From Desulfarculaceae bacterium (GTDB lineage Bacteria > Desulfobacterota > Desulfarculia > Desulfarculales > Desulfarculaceae): 46,359 nucleotides of DNA. Numbering within the stretch: position 1 is the stretch's first letter; each line of letters starts with the position of its first letter. This document shows, in pieces, positions 1 to 7,185 of this stretch. The stretch lies in NCBI GenBank assembly GCA_027067385.1, contig JAMOVV010000065.1, positions 1-46,359 on the forward strand, in the 5' to 3' direction. The position numbers and the translations under genes are program-made. Under the pieces are notes generated by a model. It was not told where the DNA came from. It searched no databases and was given only the letters and a program-made list of their open reading frames with translations.

Positions 1-1
1 G

Positions 2-1654
2 GGGATATTTGATGTCATCATCGTTGACGAGGCTTCACAATGCGGTGTCGAAGCGCTTCCGCTTTTTTATCTGGGCAAGAAAATTCTGATCGTAGGGGAC
101 GACAAGCAGATTAGCCCCGAAGCAGGGTTTATCGACAATAATGCTGTATTTCAGTTGATGGAGCAGTTCCTATATGACTTTGACCACAAGGATTCCTTTC
201 ATCTTGACGCAAGCCTGTTCGATCATGGGAAACTAAGGTATGGAACCCAGCGAATTACTTTGCGCGAGCATTTCCGCTGCATGCCAGAAATCATACGCTT
301 TAGCAACGATCTTTGCTATTCCGATACGCCGTTAATTCCATTGCGACAGTACGGAGCAGACCGTTTGACACCGCTTGAGCACGTTTTCGTAAGTGGCGGT
401 TATCGAGAAGGAAAAAACGACCGTGTGATCAACCAACCGGAAGCCGACGCCGTTGTCGCAAAGATCGTCGAGTTATGTGAAGATAATCGGTATTCAGACA
501 AGACGATAGGTGTTGTTGTTCTCCAGGGCCAAGCACAAGCAGGCTTGATTGAGGGGCAATTACTTGAGAGGTTGGGCGCCGAAGAGATGGAACAGAGGCG
601 TATTATCTGCGGAACTCCTTATAGTTTTCAGGGCGACGAGCGCGACATCATGTTGCTGTCAATGGTCGCCGCCCCCAACGAAAGGATAGGTTCGCTCACA
701 AAACCGGGGGACGAGAGACGCTTCAATGTTGCGGCAAGTCGCGCCCGCGATATGATGATTCTCTTCCATTCCGTGACGACTAATGACCTAAGCGAATCAT
801 GTCTTCGGCGGCGACTACTAGAATTCTTCGAAAACACAAAGCCTCAGGAGATTGCAGGTATCGACAAAGACGAGTTGGAACGTAGGGCCGTACAAGATAA
901 CCGGTCAGTCGTCAAACCACCCGCCCCATTTGAAAGCTGGTTCGAAGTTGACGTTGCCTTGGAGCTGATGAGAAGGGAGTATGAAGTCATTCCACAGTAT
1001 GAGTTTGCGGGTAAAAGAATTGACCTTGTAGTACAAGAAGGTACACGTCAGCTAGCAATTGAGTGCGATGGTGACGTATGGCACGGAGTTGACCACTATG
1101 AGGCGGATATGCAACGGCAGCGACAACTGGAGCGCTGCGGCTGGGAATTTTTTCGGGTTAGAGAGTCCGCTTTCTACTCAAACAAAGAGACTGCGTTGAG
1201 AGAACTTTGGTTACTTCTTGAGGAGCGAGGTATCTTACCCGGCGTAATAGCCAAAGAAGACCTGCACTCCACCAAAATCGACGAGGCTGAAATTGATGAA
1301 GTTGCAAATGGTCCAACGAGGAAAACCGACAAGGTATATCAAACTGGTATATCTTCATCCAAGAATACCCGTAGTGGTTCCTTGGGACCTAGCCGTCGCC
1401 CCTCAGAGATTAGTGCAAATGAAATCAAAAACGCTATCATCCAGGCACTGTCAAAATGCCCAAATTATTCTTGCACTACAGATTCGTTGACTTCTCGCGT
1501 TCTCAAAGAAGTGGGCGTGCGAACTCGCGGGAAACCATTTTCGACATTCCGCAAAAGGGTCATGAGAGGTCTCGCCACCCTTGAAGGGGAACAACGTGTT
1601 GAGAAGTACAAGGCCAAAAATATGCGAGTAAAGCTTCTTAATGCAGAGCCCTGA
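2..1654 (+). CDS. SF1 (UPF1-like) helicase fused to a Vsr/DUF559-like nuclease domain, C-terminal part
   Basis: The reading frame is open from the first bases, so the N-terminus lies outside the window; 550 residues are visible. Residues 5-13 carry the Walker B motif VIIVDEASQ, followed by VGDDKQ (31-36, motif III), a GTPYSFQGDERD block near 202-213 (motif V) and FNVAASRARD near 242-251 (motif VI), which is the AAA_12 half of an SF1 helicase. Residues about 315-410 look like a DUF559/MTES_1575 endonuclease of the Vsr fold (RIDLVV, then IECDG and a late FFRVRES strand). The last 75 residues look like a small basic winged-helix-type end. Large helicase-Vsr fusions of this kind often sit in defence islands (family knowledge); a defence role here is inference. 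GC is visibly lower than in the main gene block, suggesting transfer. Confidence 0.85.
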   Translation, partial: GIFDVIIVDEASQCGVEALPLFYLGKKILIVGDDKQISPEAGFIDNNAVFQLMEQFLYDFDHKDSFHLDASLFDHGKLRYGTQRITLREHFRCMPEIIRFSNDLCYSDTPLIPLRQYGADRLTPLEHVFVSGGYREGKNDRVINQPEADAVVAKIVELCEDNRYSDKTIGVVVLQGQAQAGLIEGQLLERLGAEEMEQRRIICGTPYSFQGDERDIMLLSMVAAPNERIGSLTKPGDERRFNVAASRARDMMILFHSVTTNDLSESCLRRRLLEFFENTKPQEIAGIDKDELERRAVQDNRSVVKPPAPFESWFEVDVALELMRREYEVIPQYEFAGKRIDLVVQEGTRQLAIECDGDVWHGVDHYEADMQRQRQLERCGWEFFRVRESAFYSNKETALRELWLLLEERGILPGVIAKEDLHSTKIDEAEIDEVANGPTRKTDKVYQTGISSSKNTRSGSLGPSRRPSEISANEIKNAIIQALSKCPNYSCTTDSLTSRVLKEVGVRTRGKPFSTFRKRVMRGLATLEGEQRVEKYKAKNMRVKLLNAEP

Positions 1655-1739
1655 GGTGATCCCATGGGTATCAAATCATAAGAGCTTTAACTATAGTAGC
1701 CACTAATTGGTCTAACATTTGGTCCTTATGGGGGCCGAT

Positions 1740-2280
1740 TGTCAGTTTAGGTCATGGCTGTCAGGCTGCTTCCCGATTATTACCCCACATTTTCTCATGT
1801 CCACGTCCCGTCACGTGGTGTATAACCATCGGCCATCCCTCGTTGATCAAGCAGCGACCTGCTTGAGGCTTTGCTTGTCCTTCTCTTTAATTAGGATATC
1901 GAAAAATTGGGACGGATAGACGGGGTGAGTCACCGGATCACCGGTGCCCGCTCCCGGCGCCAGAGGGGTGCCGGCTGGGAATACCTAATGGCAGTTGGCT
2001 ACCAGTCGCAGCTTTGCCAAACCAATCTTCAGAGCCTTGGGGCGCGGCATGTGCGTACTCGACTCTATACCCCCAGAGCTGACGGCCAGGCAGGGCGGTT
2101 CATCCAGACCAGCATCAAGGAATAGGCTTACAGCCAAGCCTACGAGTCATCCCGGGAGCGCCAGGCACACCTAAAACCCTGGCTCAATTTCTACAACAAG
2201 CAGAGGCCGCATCGCACCTTAAACCGAAAACCACAAACCACCCGTCTCCAGACTAAAATGAGTGAACAACCTGTTTGACA
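1740..2280 (+). mobile_element. Decayed IS481-type insertion sequence
   Basis: The stretch between the helicase and the CoxD-like gene holds a broken IS481-family transposase. The right boundary is probably 2280, just after the transposase stop, where the inward-reading end is TGTCAAACAGGTTGT. A possible left end at 1740 reads TGTCAGTTTAGGTCAT; the two share TGTCA and AGGT with a one-base offset, a weak inverted repeat. I saw no clear target-site duplication. Positions 1655-1739 and 1740-1894 show no recognisable gene. The right end lies only a few bases past the stop codon of the neighbouring minus-strand ATPase gene, so the element landed next to, not inside, that gene. Confidence 0.5.
1895..2278 (+). 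pseudogene. IS481-family transposase remnant
   Basis: In one frame the DNA reads DIEKLGRIDGVSHRITG, then a GWEY stretch, then HVRTRLYTPRADGQAGRFIQT, and after an in-frame TAG at 2123-2125 it continues with AYSQAYESSRERQ and NFYNKQRPHRTL to a TGA at 2276. These are consecutive signatures of the rve catalytic core of IS481 transposases (KLGRI.G.GHRITG; RTRPYTPR.NGKAERFIQT.REWAY; W...YN..RPH..L). The TAG sits where the family has Trp. Between GWEY and RTR about 60 residues that normally carry catalytic acidic residues are missing. An internal deletion plus a nonsense codon and no N-terminal DNA-binding domain make it non-functional. Confidence 0.85.
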
Positions 2281-2287
2281 GCAACAG

Positions 2288-3205
2288 CTAGTCCAGCTCC
2301 ACCCCGGCGCAGGCGGCGATAAAGGCGGCCTTGGCCTCGGCGCTATTGAACTCCTGCTCCTTGAAGCGCTGCAAGTCTTCCTGGTACTTGAAGATGCAAC
2401 CCAGGGTGGAGTCCACGGTCTCCGGGTCCAGGCCGGTGGCGCCCATGACCAGCAGGGCCCGGGCCCAGTCCAGGGTCTCACTCACCCCGGGTCGCTTGAG
2501 CAGGTCGCCGTCGCGGATGCGGCCCATGAAGGCGGTCACCTGCCGGGCCAGTGATTCCCCGGCCTCGGGCACCCGGGCCCGCACGATGGCCAACTCCTTG
2601 TCAAACTCCGGCAGGTCGATCCAGTGATAGAGGCAGCGGCGTTTGAGGGCGTCGTGTACGTCACGGGTGCGGTTGGAGGTGAGCACCACCAGGGGCGGCT
2701 GGACCGCCTTGATGGTGCCTACCTCGGGAATCGATATCTGGAAGTCGCCGAGGAACTCCAGCAAAAAGGCCTCGAACTCCTCGTCGGCCCGGTCCAGCTC
2801 GTCGATGAGCAGCACCGGCGGCTTGCTCCCGGCGCCCCCGATGGCCGCCAGCAAGGGGCGCTCGATGAGAAACTCCCGGCTGAATATCTCCGGGGCCGGC
2901 TCGGCGGCTCCGCGGGCGGTACTCTCCATCATACGGATGGTGAGCAGTTGCTTGGGGTAGTTCCACTCGTACAAGGCGGCCGGGGCGTCGAGCCCCTCGT
3001 AGCACTGCAAGCGTATCAATTCGGTGTCCAGCAGCCGGGCCAGGACCACGGCCAACTCGGTCTTGCCCACCCCGGGCTCACCCTCCAGCAAGAGGGGCTT
3101 TTGCAGGGCGTGGGCCAGGTAGACCACGGTGGCCAGGGCGCGGTCGGACACGTATCCCTGCCGGTCAAGGCCCTGCTGCAAACTGTCGATGGAATCCAAA
3201 ACCAT
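2288..3205 (-). CDS. MoxR/CoxD-type AAA+ ATPase
   Basis: A 305-residue AAA+ ATPase of the MoxR family, CoxD-like subgroup. Walker A is GEPGVGKT (about 42-49), Walker B is VLLIDELDRA (about 130-139) and sensor 1 is the LTSNRTRD stretch. In carbon monoxide dehydrogenase clusters CoxD works with the VWA protein CoxE on maturation of the molybdenum active site; a CoxE-like gene lies at 6081-7175, so a role in loading the Mo hydroxylases encoded here is a reasonable inference. The frame is open up to 3325; I chose the ATG at 3205 because CoxD proteins start about ten residues before this SIDSLQQGL segment and a weak AAGAG precedes it. Starts at 3247 or 3325 are possible. The stop adjoins the IS remnant. 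Confidence 0.85.
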   Translation of the reverse strand: MVLDSIDSLQQGLDRQGYVSDRALATVVYLAHALQKPLLLEGEPGVGKTELAVVLARLLDTELIRLQCYEGLDAPAALYEWNYPKQLLTIRMMESTARGAAEPAPEIFSREFLIERPLLAAIGGAGSKPPVLLIDELDRADEEFEAFLLEFLGDFQISIPEVGTIKAVQPPLVVLTSNRTRDVHDALKRRCLYHWIDLPEFDKELAIVRARVPEAGESLARQVTAFMGRIRDGDLLKRPGVSETLDWARALLVMGATGLDPETVDSTLGCIFKYQEDLQRFKEQEFNSAEAKAAFIAACAGVELD

Positions 3206-3329
3206 GGTCACACTCTTGGCATCGGCTCTTGGGTTGTCTCGGGCCATGTTAGCCCAGCCGGCCATCCAGGTAAAGCGCATCGTGGCCACGGCCACCGGAC
3301 AAAGCGCCCTAGAAAATTCACCCACCCGA

Positions 3330-3359
3330 TTGACAAAAAGACAAGCAGGTTGCTACTGT
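3330..3359 (+). promoter_or_regulatory. Candidate sigma70 promoter for the trpB leader
   Basis: TTGACA at 3330-3335 and TACTGT at 3354-3359 are separated by 18 bases in a locally AT-rich stretch. Transcription from about 3366 would give a leader of roughly 280 nt before the trpB start, long enough to contain the structured element at 3445-3535. The -10 box is only a partial match. Confidence 0.45.
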
Positions 3360-3444
3360 TTTTGGGTACCTCATCCATATCGTAAAGGCATGGTAATTAT
3401 TAGCCTCTCCGCAAACATTATTGCGCAGCCCCAAGCGGTAACCA

Positions 3445-3535
3445 GCCACCGCTGTCCACCGAACCTGTCGGCCCGGAGGCGAGGCGGTGGTGCGGTACAC
3501 CGTGGGTTGCGGGTGTCGGCGGACAGGGCGGGTGC
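3445..3535 (+). ncRNA. Candidate structured leader RNA (unknown class)
   Basis: In the 320-base gap before trpB the sequence forms nested helices: TGTCCACCGA (3453-3462) pairs with TCGGCGGACA (3516-3525) at 9 of 10 positions, the stem extends outward through CACCGC (3447-3452) with GCGGGTG (3528-3534), AACC (3462-3465) can pair with GGTT (3505-3508), and CGGTG/CACCG (3485-3489, 3498-3502) makes an inner hairpin. The stretch CGGCCCGGAGGCGAGGCGG faintly recalls the 4.5S SRP RNA core, but the conserved AGCAGCC half and GGAA loop are not intact, so I do not call it SRP RNA. A cis-acting leader for trpB is the simplest reading. Either strand could be the transcript. Confidence 0.4.
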
Positions 3536-3580
3536 TCACGGCGCCGACAAACGCGGCTGAACTTGCAAGAAAAAAGTTAG

Positions 3581-3598
3581 CCCCCGGCAGGGGGTTTT
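3581..3598 (+). terminator. Short terminator-like hairpin in the trpB leader
   Basis: CCCCC (3581-3585), a GGCA loop and GGGGG (3590-3594) are followed by TTTT, about 50 bases before the trpB ATG and downstream of the structured element. The T run is short, so this is at most a weak terminator or attenuator arm. Confidence 0.35.
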
Positions 3599-3644
3599 GG
3601 GGTTTCCAGACCTAGCGATCCTTTGGCTTGAAGGAGGACAAGTA

Positions 3645-5018
3645 ATGGCCCAGAAGAAGGTGTTTCTCGGTGAAGAGTTCCTGCCCAAACAGTGGTACAA
3701 CCTCAACGCTGACTTTCCCACTCCCATGCCCCCGCCCCTGAATCCGGCTACCGGCCAGCCGCCGGACGATTCTTTTGTCGAGCACATGGGCAACATCTTT
3801 CCCATGAACCTGGTGGAACAGGAGATGACCGGGGAACGCTGGGTGGACATCCCCGAGGAGGTCCTGGGCATCTACAAGATATGGCGACCCAGCCCCCTGT
3901 ACCGGGCCGACGGCCTGGAGAAGATGCTCGACGCGCCGGTGAAGATATACTTCAAGAATGAAGGCGTCTCACCTCCCGGCTCGCACAAGCCCAACACCGC
4001 GGTGCCCCAGGCCTACTACAACAAGGTCTTCGGTATCAACCGCATCACCACCGAGACCGGCGCCGGCCAGTGGGGTTCGGCCCTGTCGTTCGCCTGCCAG
4101 TTGTTCGACATCGAGTGCCATGTCTACATGGTCAAGGTCTCGTTCCAACAAAAGCCCTATCGCCGCCTGATGATGATGACCTGGGGGGCCGACTGCGTGG
4201 CCTCGCCCACCGACACCACCGAGGCGGGGCGCAAGGTTCTGGCCGAAAACCCCGACAGCCCCGGCAGCCTGGGTATCGCCATCTCCGAGGCGGTGGAGAT
4301 GGCCCTGGCCCGCGACGACACCCGCTACTCCCTGGGTTCGGTGCTCAACCACGTGATGCTGCACCAGACGGTGATCGGCCAGGAGGCCAAGCTGCAGATG
4401 GACGCCCTGGGCGAGTACCCCGACGTGGTCATCGGTTGCGCTGGCGGCGGGTCCAACTTCGCCGGCCTGGCCTTCCCCTTCATCGCCGACAAGATCGCCG
4501 GCAAAGAGGTGCAGGTTATCGCGGCCGAGCCGACCTCCTGCCCCACCATGACCAAGGGCCCCTATGCCTATGACTTCGGCGACAACAACCACATGACCCC
4601 GCTGCTACCCATGCACACCCTGGGGCACAACTTCGTACCCGCACCCATCCACGCCGGCGGTCTGCGCTACCACGGCATGGCCCCCATGGTGAGCCACGCG
4701 GTAACCCAGGGCCTGGTGGAGCCCCAGGCCTTTGACCAGATTGCCACCTTCAACGCCGGGGTCTCCTTTGCCCGCACCGAGGGTTTCATTCCCGCGCCGG
4801 AGACCAACCACGCCATCGCCGCGGTGATCGCCGCGGCCGAGCAGGCCAAGCAAGAGGGCAAGGAAAAGACCATCCTCTTCAACTGGTCTGGCCACGGGCT
4901 GGTGGACCTGGCGGCCTACGACGCCTTCCTGTCGGGCAATCTCACCCGCTACGAGTTGCCCCAGGAGGAGATCGAACGCGCCTTGGAGGCCATCAAAGAC
5001 CTGCCCAAGATAGGGTAA
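3645..5018 (+). CDS. trpB: Tryptophan synthase beta chain, TrpB2 type
   Basis: A 457-residue PLP enzyme of the TrpB2 subgroup, which joins indole to serine to make tryptophan. The PLP lysine is K115 in GSHKPNTA, the catalytic Glu is E137 in [10 protein letters not shown], and the phosphate-binding loop is [11 protein letters not shown]. Length fits TrpB2 (about 450) rather than TrpB1 (about 400). The ATG at 3645 is preceded by AAGGAGG with 8-base spacing, which decides the start over upstream ATGs in the same frame. No trpA is adjacent, so it may work as a free indole-salvage enzyme. It stands alone between the structured leader and a strong terminator, within 3 kb of an operon that I read as indoleacetate catabolism, which makes an indole-related role worth testing. 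Confidence 0.92.
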   Translation: MAQKKVFLGEEFLPKQWYNLNADFPTPMPPPLNPATGQPPDDSFVEHMGNIFPMNLVEQEMTGERWVDIPEEVLGIYKIWRPSPLYRADGLEKMLDAPVKIYFKNEGVSPPGSHKPNTAVPQAYYNKVFGINRITTETGAGQWGSALSFACQLFDIECHVYMVKVSFQQKPYRRLMMMTWGADCVASPTDTTEAGRKVLAENPDSPGSLGIAISEAVEMALARDDTRYSLGSVLNHVMLHQTVIGQEAKLQMDALGEYPDVVIGCAGGGSNFAGLAFPFIADKIAGKEVQVIAAEPTSCPTMTKGPYAYDFGDNNHMTPLLPMHTLGHNFVPAPIHAGGLRYHGMAPMVSHAVTQGLVEPQAFDQIATFNAGVSFARTEGFIPAPETNHAIAAVIAAAEQAKQEGKEKTILFNWSGHGLVDLAAYDAFLSGNLTRYELPQEEIERALEAIKDLPKIG

Positions 5019-5030
5019 TTTGTGGTATCA

Positions 5031-5066
5031 AGAGGGAGGCCCGCCGTGGGTCTCCCTCTTTCTTTT
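5031..5066 (+). terminator. Rho-independent terminator after trpB
   Basis: AGAGGGAGGCCC (5031-5042) pairs with GGGTCTCCCTCT (5048-5059), 12 pairs including one G-U, with a 5-base loop, followed by TTCTTTT. It lies 12 bases after the trpB stop and is the clearest intrinsic terminator of the window. Confidence 0.88.
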
Positions 5067-5080
5067 ACCGAGGCGCGCCC

Positions 5081-5353
5081 ATGTCCTACGACGTCTTTGA
5101 TCACGTGGAGCTGCGCTGCCCCCAGCTGGGCGGCGAGGTCACCTTTGGCTACTGCCGCACGGTGGATGACGGCCTGCCCTGCCCCCGGGCGCTATTGTGC
5201 TTTGAGCTGAAATTCCCGGTGGAGCAGTATTTCGAGACGGTGCTCAAGCGGGAGACCTTCATCCGCATCTTCACCAACCCGCCCCGCACCCGCCTGGAAC
5301 GCTTCATGGACACCGTGACCGAGGCGGCCCAGCGTCTGCAAGAAAAGAAATGA
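5081..5353 (+). CDS. Small four-cysteine protein of unknown function
   Basis: A 90-residue protein I cannot assign. It has four cysteines (C13, C25, C34, C40; spacing CX11CX8CX5C) in its first half and a charged helical C-terminus, so metal or Fe-S binding is possible but unproven. No membrane segment or signal peptide is visible. Its stop overlaps the ATG of the MocA-like gene (ATGA), so the two are translationally coupled, and the pair may act together in molybdenum-enzyme maturation. Start is the ATG at 5081, directly after the trpB terminator; no strong ribosome site is visible. Confidence 0.7.
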   Translation: MSYDVFDHVELRCPQLGGEVTFGYCRTVDDGLPCPRALLCFELKFPVEQYFETVLKRETFIRIFTNPPRTRLERFMDTVTEAAQRLQEKK

Positions 5354-6033
5354 CTTGCCCGGCCGACGCGGGCGGCCACCGCACCAATCCGGATCAAAAT
5401 GATGGAGCGTCGCCGCGGTTGCCGGGCGGGGTGGCCGTGGTGTTGGCCGCGGGCAGCGGCCGGCGCTTTGGCGGGGCCAAGCAGTTGGCCCTCCTGGCCG
5501 GCCGGCCGCTCTTGCTCTGGGCGCTACGGGCCGCTTTGGACTCCGGCCTGGAGCGGGGTTTGGTGGTACTGGGCGGCCACGCCGACCAGGTCCGCGCCCG
5601 GCTGCCCAACGAGCCCCGTCTCACGGTACTGGACAACCCCGACTACCTGCAGGGCATGGGCACCTCGCTGGCCCTGGCCGCCCGCTGGTGCCGTCAGCGC
5701 CGGGCCCGGGTGATGGCCGTGCTGCTCGGTGACCAACCCCTGGTCGCGGCCGAGATGGTGCGGCGGGTGGCCCAGGCGGCCCTGGACTCACCGGCCGGAG
5801 CGGCCGCCGCCCTGGTGGCTAAGCGCCCGGTTCACCCGGTAGCCTTTGCCGCGCGTCATTTCGATGAGCTGGGCCGCCTGTCCGGCGACCACGGTGGCCG
5901 GGGGCTCTTGCGCCGCCTGGGCGACTCGCTGAGTTTGCTGCCCGCGCCGGAGTACAGCGCCTGGGACGTGGACCGCCCCGCCGACCTGGCCGAGGCCCAG
6001 CGCCTGCTGTCCGGCGGCCTGCCCCGGGGTTGA
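5350..6033 (+). CDS. MocA-like molybdenum cofactor cytidylyltransferase
   Basis: A 227-residue NTP-transferase of the MobA/MocA family. The nucleotide-binding signature VLAAGSGRRFGGAKQ (31-45) and the later LLGDQP motif (about 125) are intact. MocA adds CMP to molybdopterin, giving the MCD cofactor used by bacterial xanthine-dehydrogenase-family enzymes; two such enzymes are encoded in the window (7186-10924 and 27916-31714). An N-terminal extension of about 25 residues precedes the first strand; the real start could be a later codon, but the ATG at 5350 overlaps the previous stop (ATGA). It converges on the CoxE-like gene with a 47-base gap and no obvious terminator. Confidence 0.82.
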   Translation: MTCPADAGGHRTNPDQNDGASPRLPGGVAVVLAAGSGRRFGGAKQLALLAGRPLLLWALRAALDSGLERGLVVLGGHADQVRARLPNEPRLTVLDNPDYLQGMGTSLALAARWCRQRRARVMAVLLGDQPLVAAEMVRRVAQAALDSPAGAAAALVAKRPVHPVAFAARHFDELGRLSGDHGGRGLLRRLGDSLSLLPAPEYSAWDVDRPADLAEAQRLLSGGLPRG

Positions 6034-6080
6034 CCTTCACCGGCCGCCCCACCCTCACCCATCGCGCCGCCCAACATGGC

Positions 6081-7175
6081 TCAGCGCACCAGGCGCTCCA
6101 ACACCCGGGCCACCCGTTGCAGGGAGACCAGGTTGTGGCAGGCCAGGAAATGGTCCACGTGGGGCAGGGCTGCGGCCATGCCCCGGTTCAGCGGTTGGTA
6201 GTTGGGGCTCTCCAGCAGGGGGTTTAGCCAGACCAGCCGGCGGGTGCGGCGGTGCAGCCGGGCCATCTCGCGGCCCAGCACCACCGGGTCGCCCCGATCC
6301 CAGCCGTCGCTGAACACCAGCACCACGGTGGAGGGGCCCAGGTAGCCGCCGTGGCGGCGCATAAGGGTGGCCAGGGCCGCACCCAGGCGGGTGCCGCCGG
6401 CCAAGTCGGGCACCAGGCGCGGCAGGGCCTTTAGGAAGCGTCCCACCTCGCCGCGGGCCAGCCAGGGGGTGACCCGGGTGAGGCGGGTGGCAAAGACAAA
6501 GACCTCCACCTGGCGCCAGATGCCGGCCAGGCCGCTTATAAAATGGAACACAAAGGGCGCCGAGAGCTCCATGGAGCCGGAGACGTCGGCCAGGACCACC
6601 AAGCGGCGCTGGCGCTTGGCCCGACGGCGGAACTGCAACTCCACCAGCTCACCGCCGGCGGCCAGGCTGCGGCGCAGGGTGGCCCGCCAGGCCGGGGCTT
6701 GGCGGCCGCCCGGGCGGCGGCGGCGCGACAGGCGCCGGGCCAGGGGCCTGAGCAGCTTGGCCACCTCCGCGGCCATGAGCGCGGCCTGGCCCGGGTCCAG
6801 GCGGTCGAAGCCGGTGCGCCCCAGCACCTCCACCGGCGAGGCCAGGGCCTGGCTCTCAGATGGCGGCGCGGCCTCCTCGGCCGCGGCCGGCAGCAGGCCC
6901 AAGCCCGGCAGGTCCGGGTCCAGGCGATCCAGGGGCGCGGCGGTCGGCTCCTGCTCCGAGGGCCGGTCCAGGAAAAAGCGTTCAAAGAGCCCGGCAAAGG
7001 CCAGGTAGTCCTCGCGGCGGTGCACCAGGGTGGCGCGCAGGGCCCCCATGAGGTCTTGGGGCGAGCCGGGCCCCACCTCGGCCGCGGCCCGCAGGGCGTC
7101 GATGGTCTGGGCGGTGGAGACCACCACCCCGTGTTGGTTCAAAAACCGGGTGAAGCCAACCAGGCGCTCCTGCAC
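6081..7175 (-). CDS. CoxE-like VWA-domain protein
   Basis: A 364-residue protein with a C-terminal von Willebrand A domain. The MIDAS metal site is DVSGSM (197-202) and a second signature, GGTRLGAAL, follows. The N-terminal half is helical and arginine-rich, as in CoxE. CoxE partners the AAA+ ATPase CoxD (compare 2288-3205) in building the active site of Mo hydroxylases such as CO dehydrogenase. The GTG start at 7175 lies 10 bases after the stop of the Mo subunit gene, so this is the last gene of the long minus-strand operon, placed directly behind the enzyme it probably matures. Confidence 0.85.
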   Translation of the reverse strand: MQERLVGFTRFLNQHGVVVSTAQTIDALRAAAEVGPGSPQDLMGALRATLVHRREDYLAFAGLFERFFLDRPSEQEPTAAPLDRLDPDLPGLGLLPAAAEEAAPPSESQALASPVEVLGRTGFDRLDPGQAALMAAEVAKLLRPLARRLSRRRRPGGRQAPAWRATLRRSLAAGGELVELQFRRRAKRQRRLVVLADVSGSMELSAPFVFHFISGLAGIWRQVEVFVFATRLTRVTPWLARGEVGRFLKALPRLVPDLAGGTRLGAALATLMRRHGGYLGPSTVVLVFSDGWDRGDPVVLGREMARLHRRTRRLVWLNPLLESPNYQPLNRGMAAALPHVDHFLACHNLVSLQRVARVLERLVR

Positions 7176-7185
7176 CGGGCACCCC

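Noticed and set aside
3445-3535. Small SRP (4.5S) RNA gene
   Set aside because: A CCCGGAGGCGAGGCGG stretch recalls the SRP core but the GGAA loop and AGCAGCC half are not intact and an extra hairpin is present.
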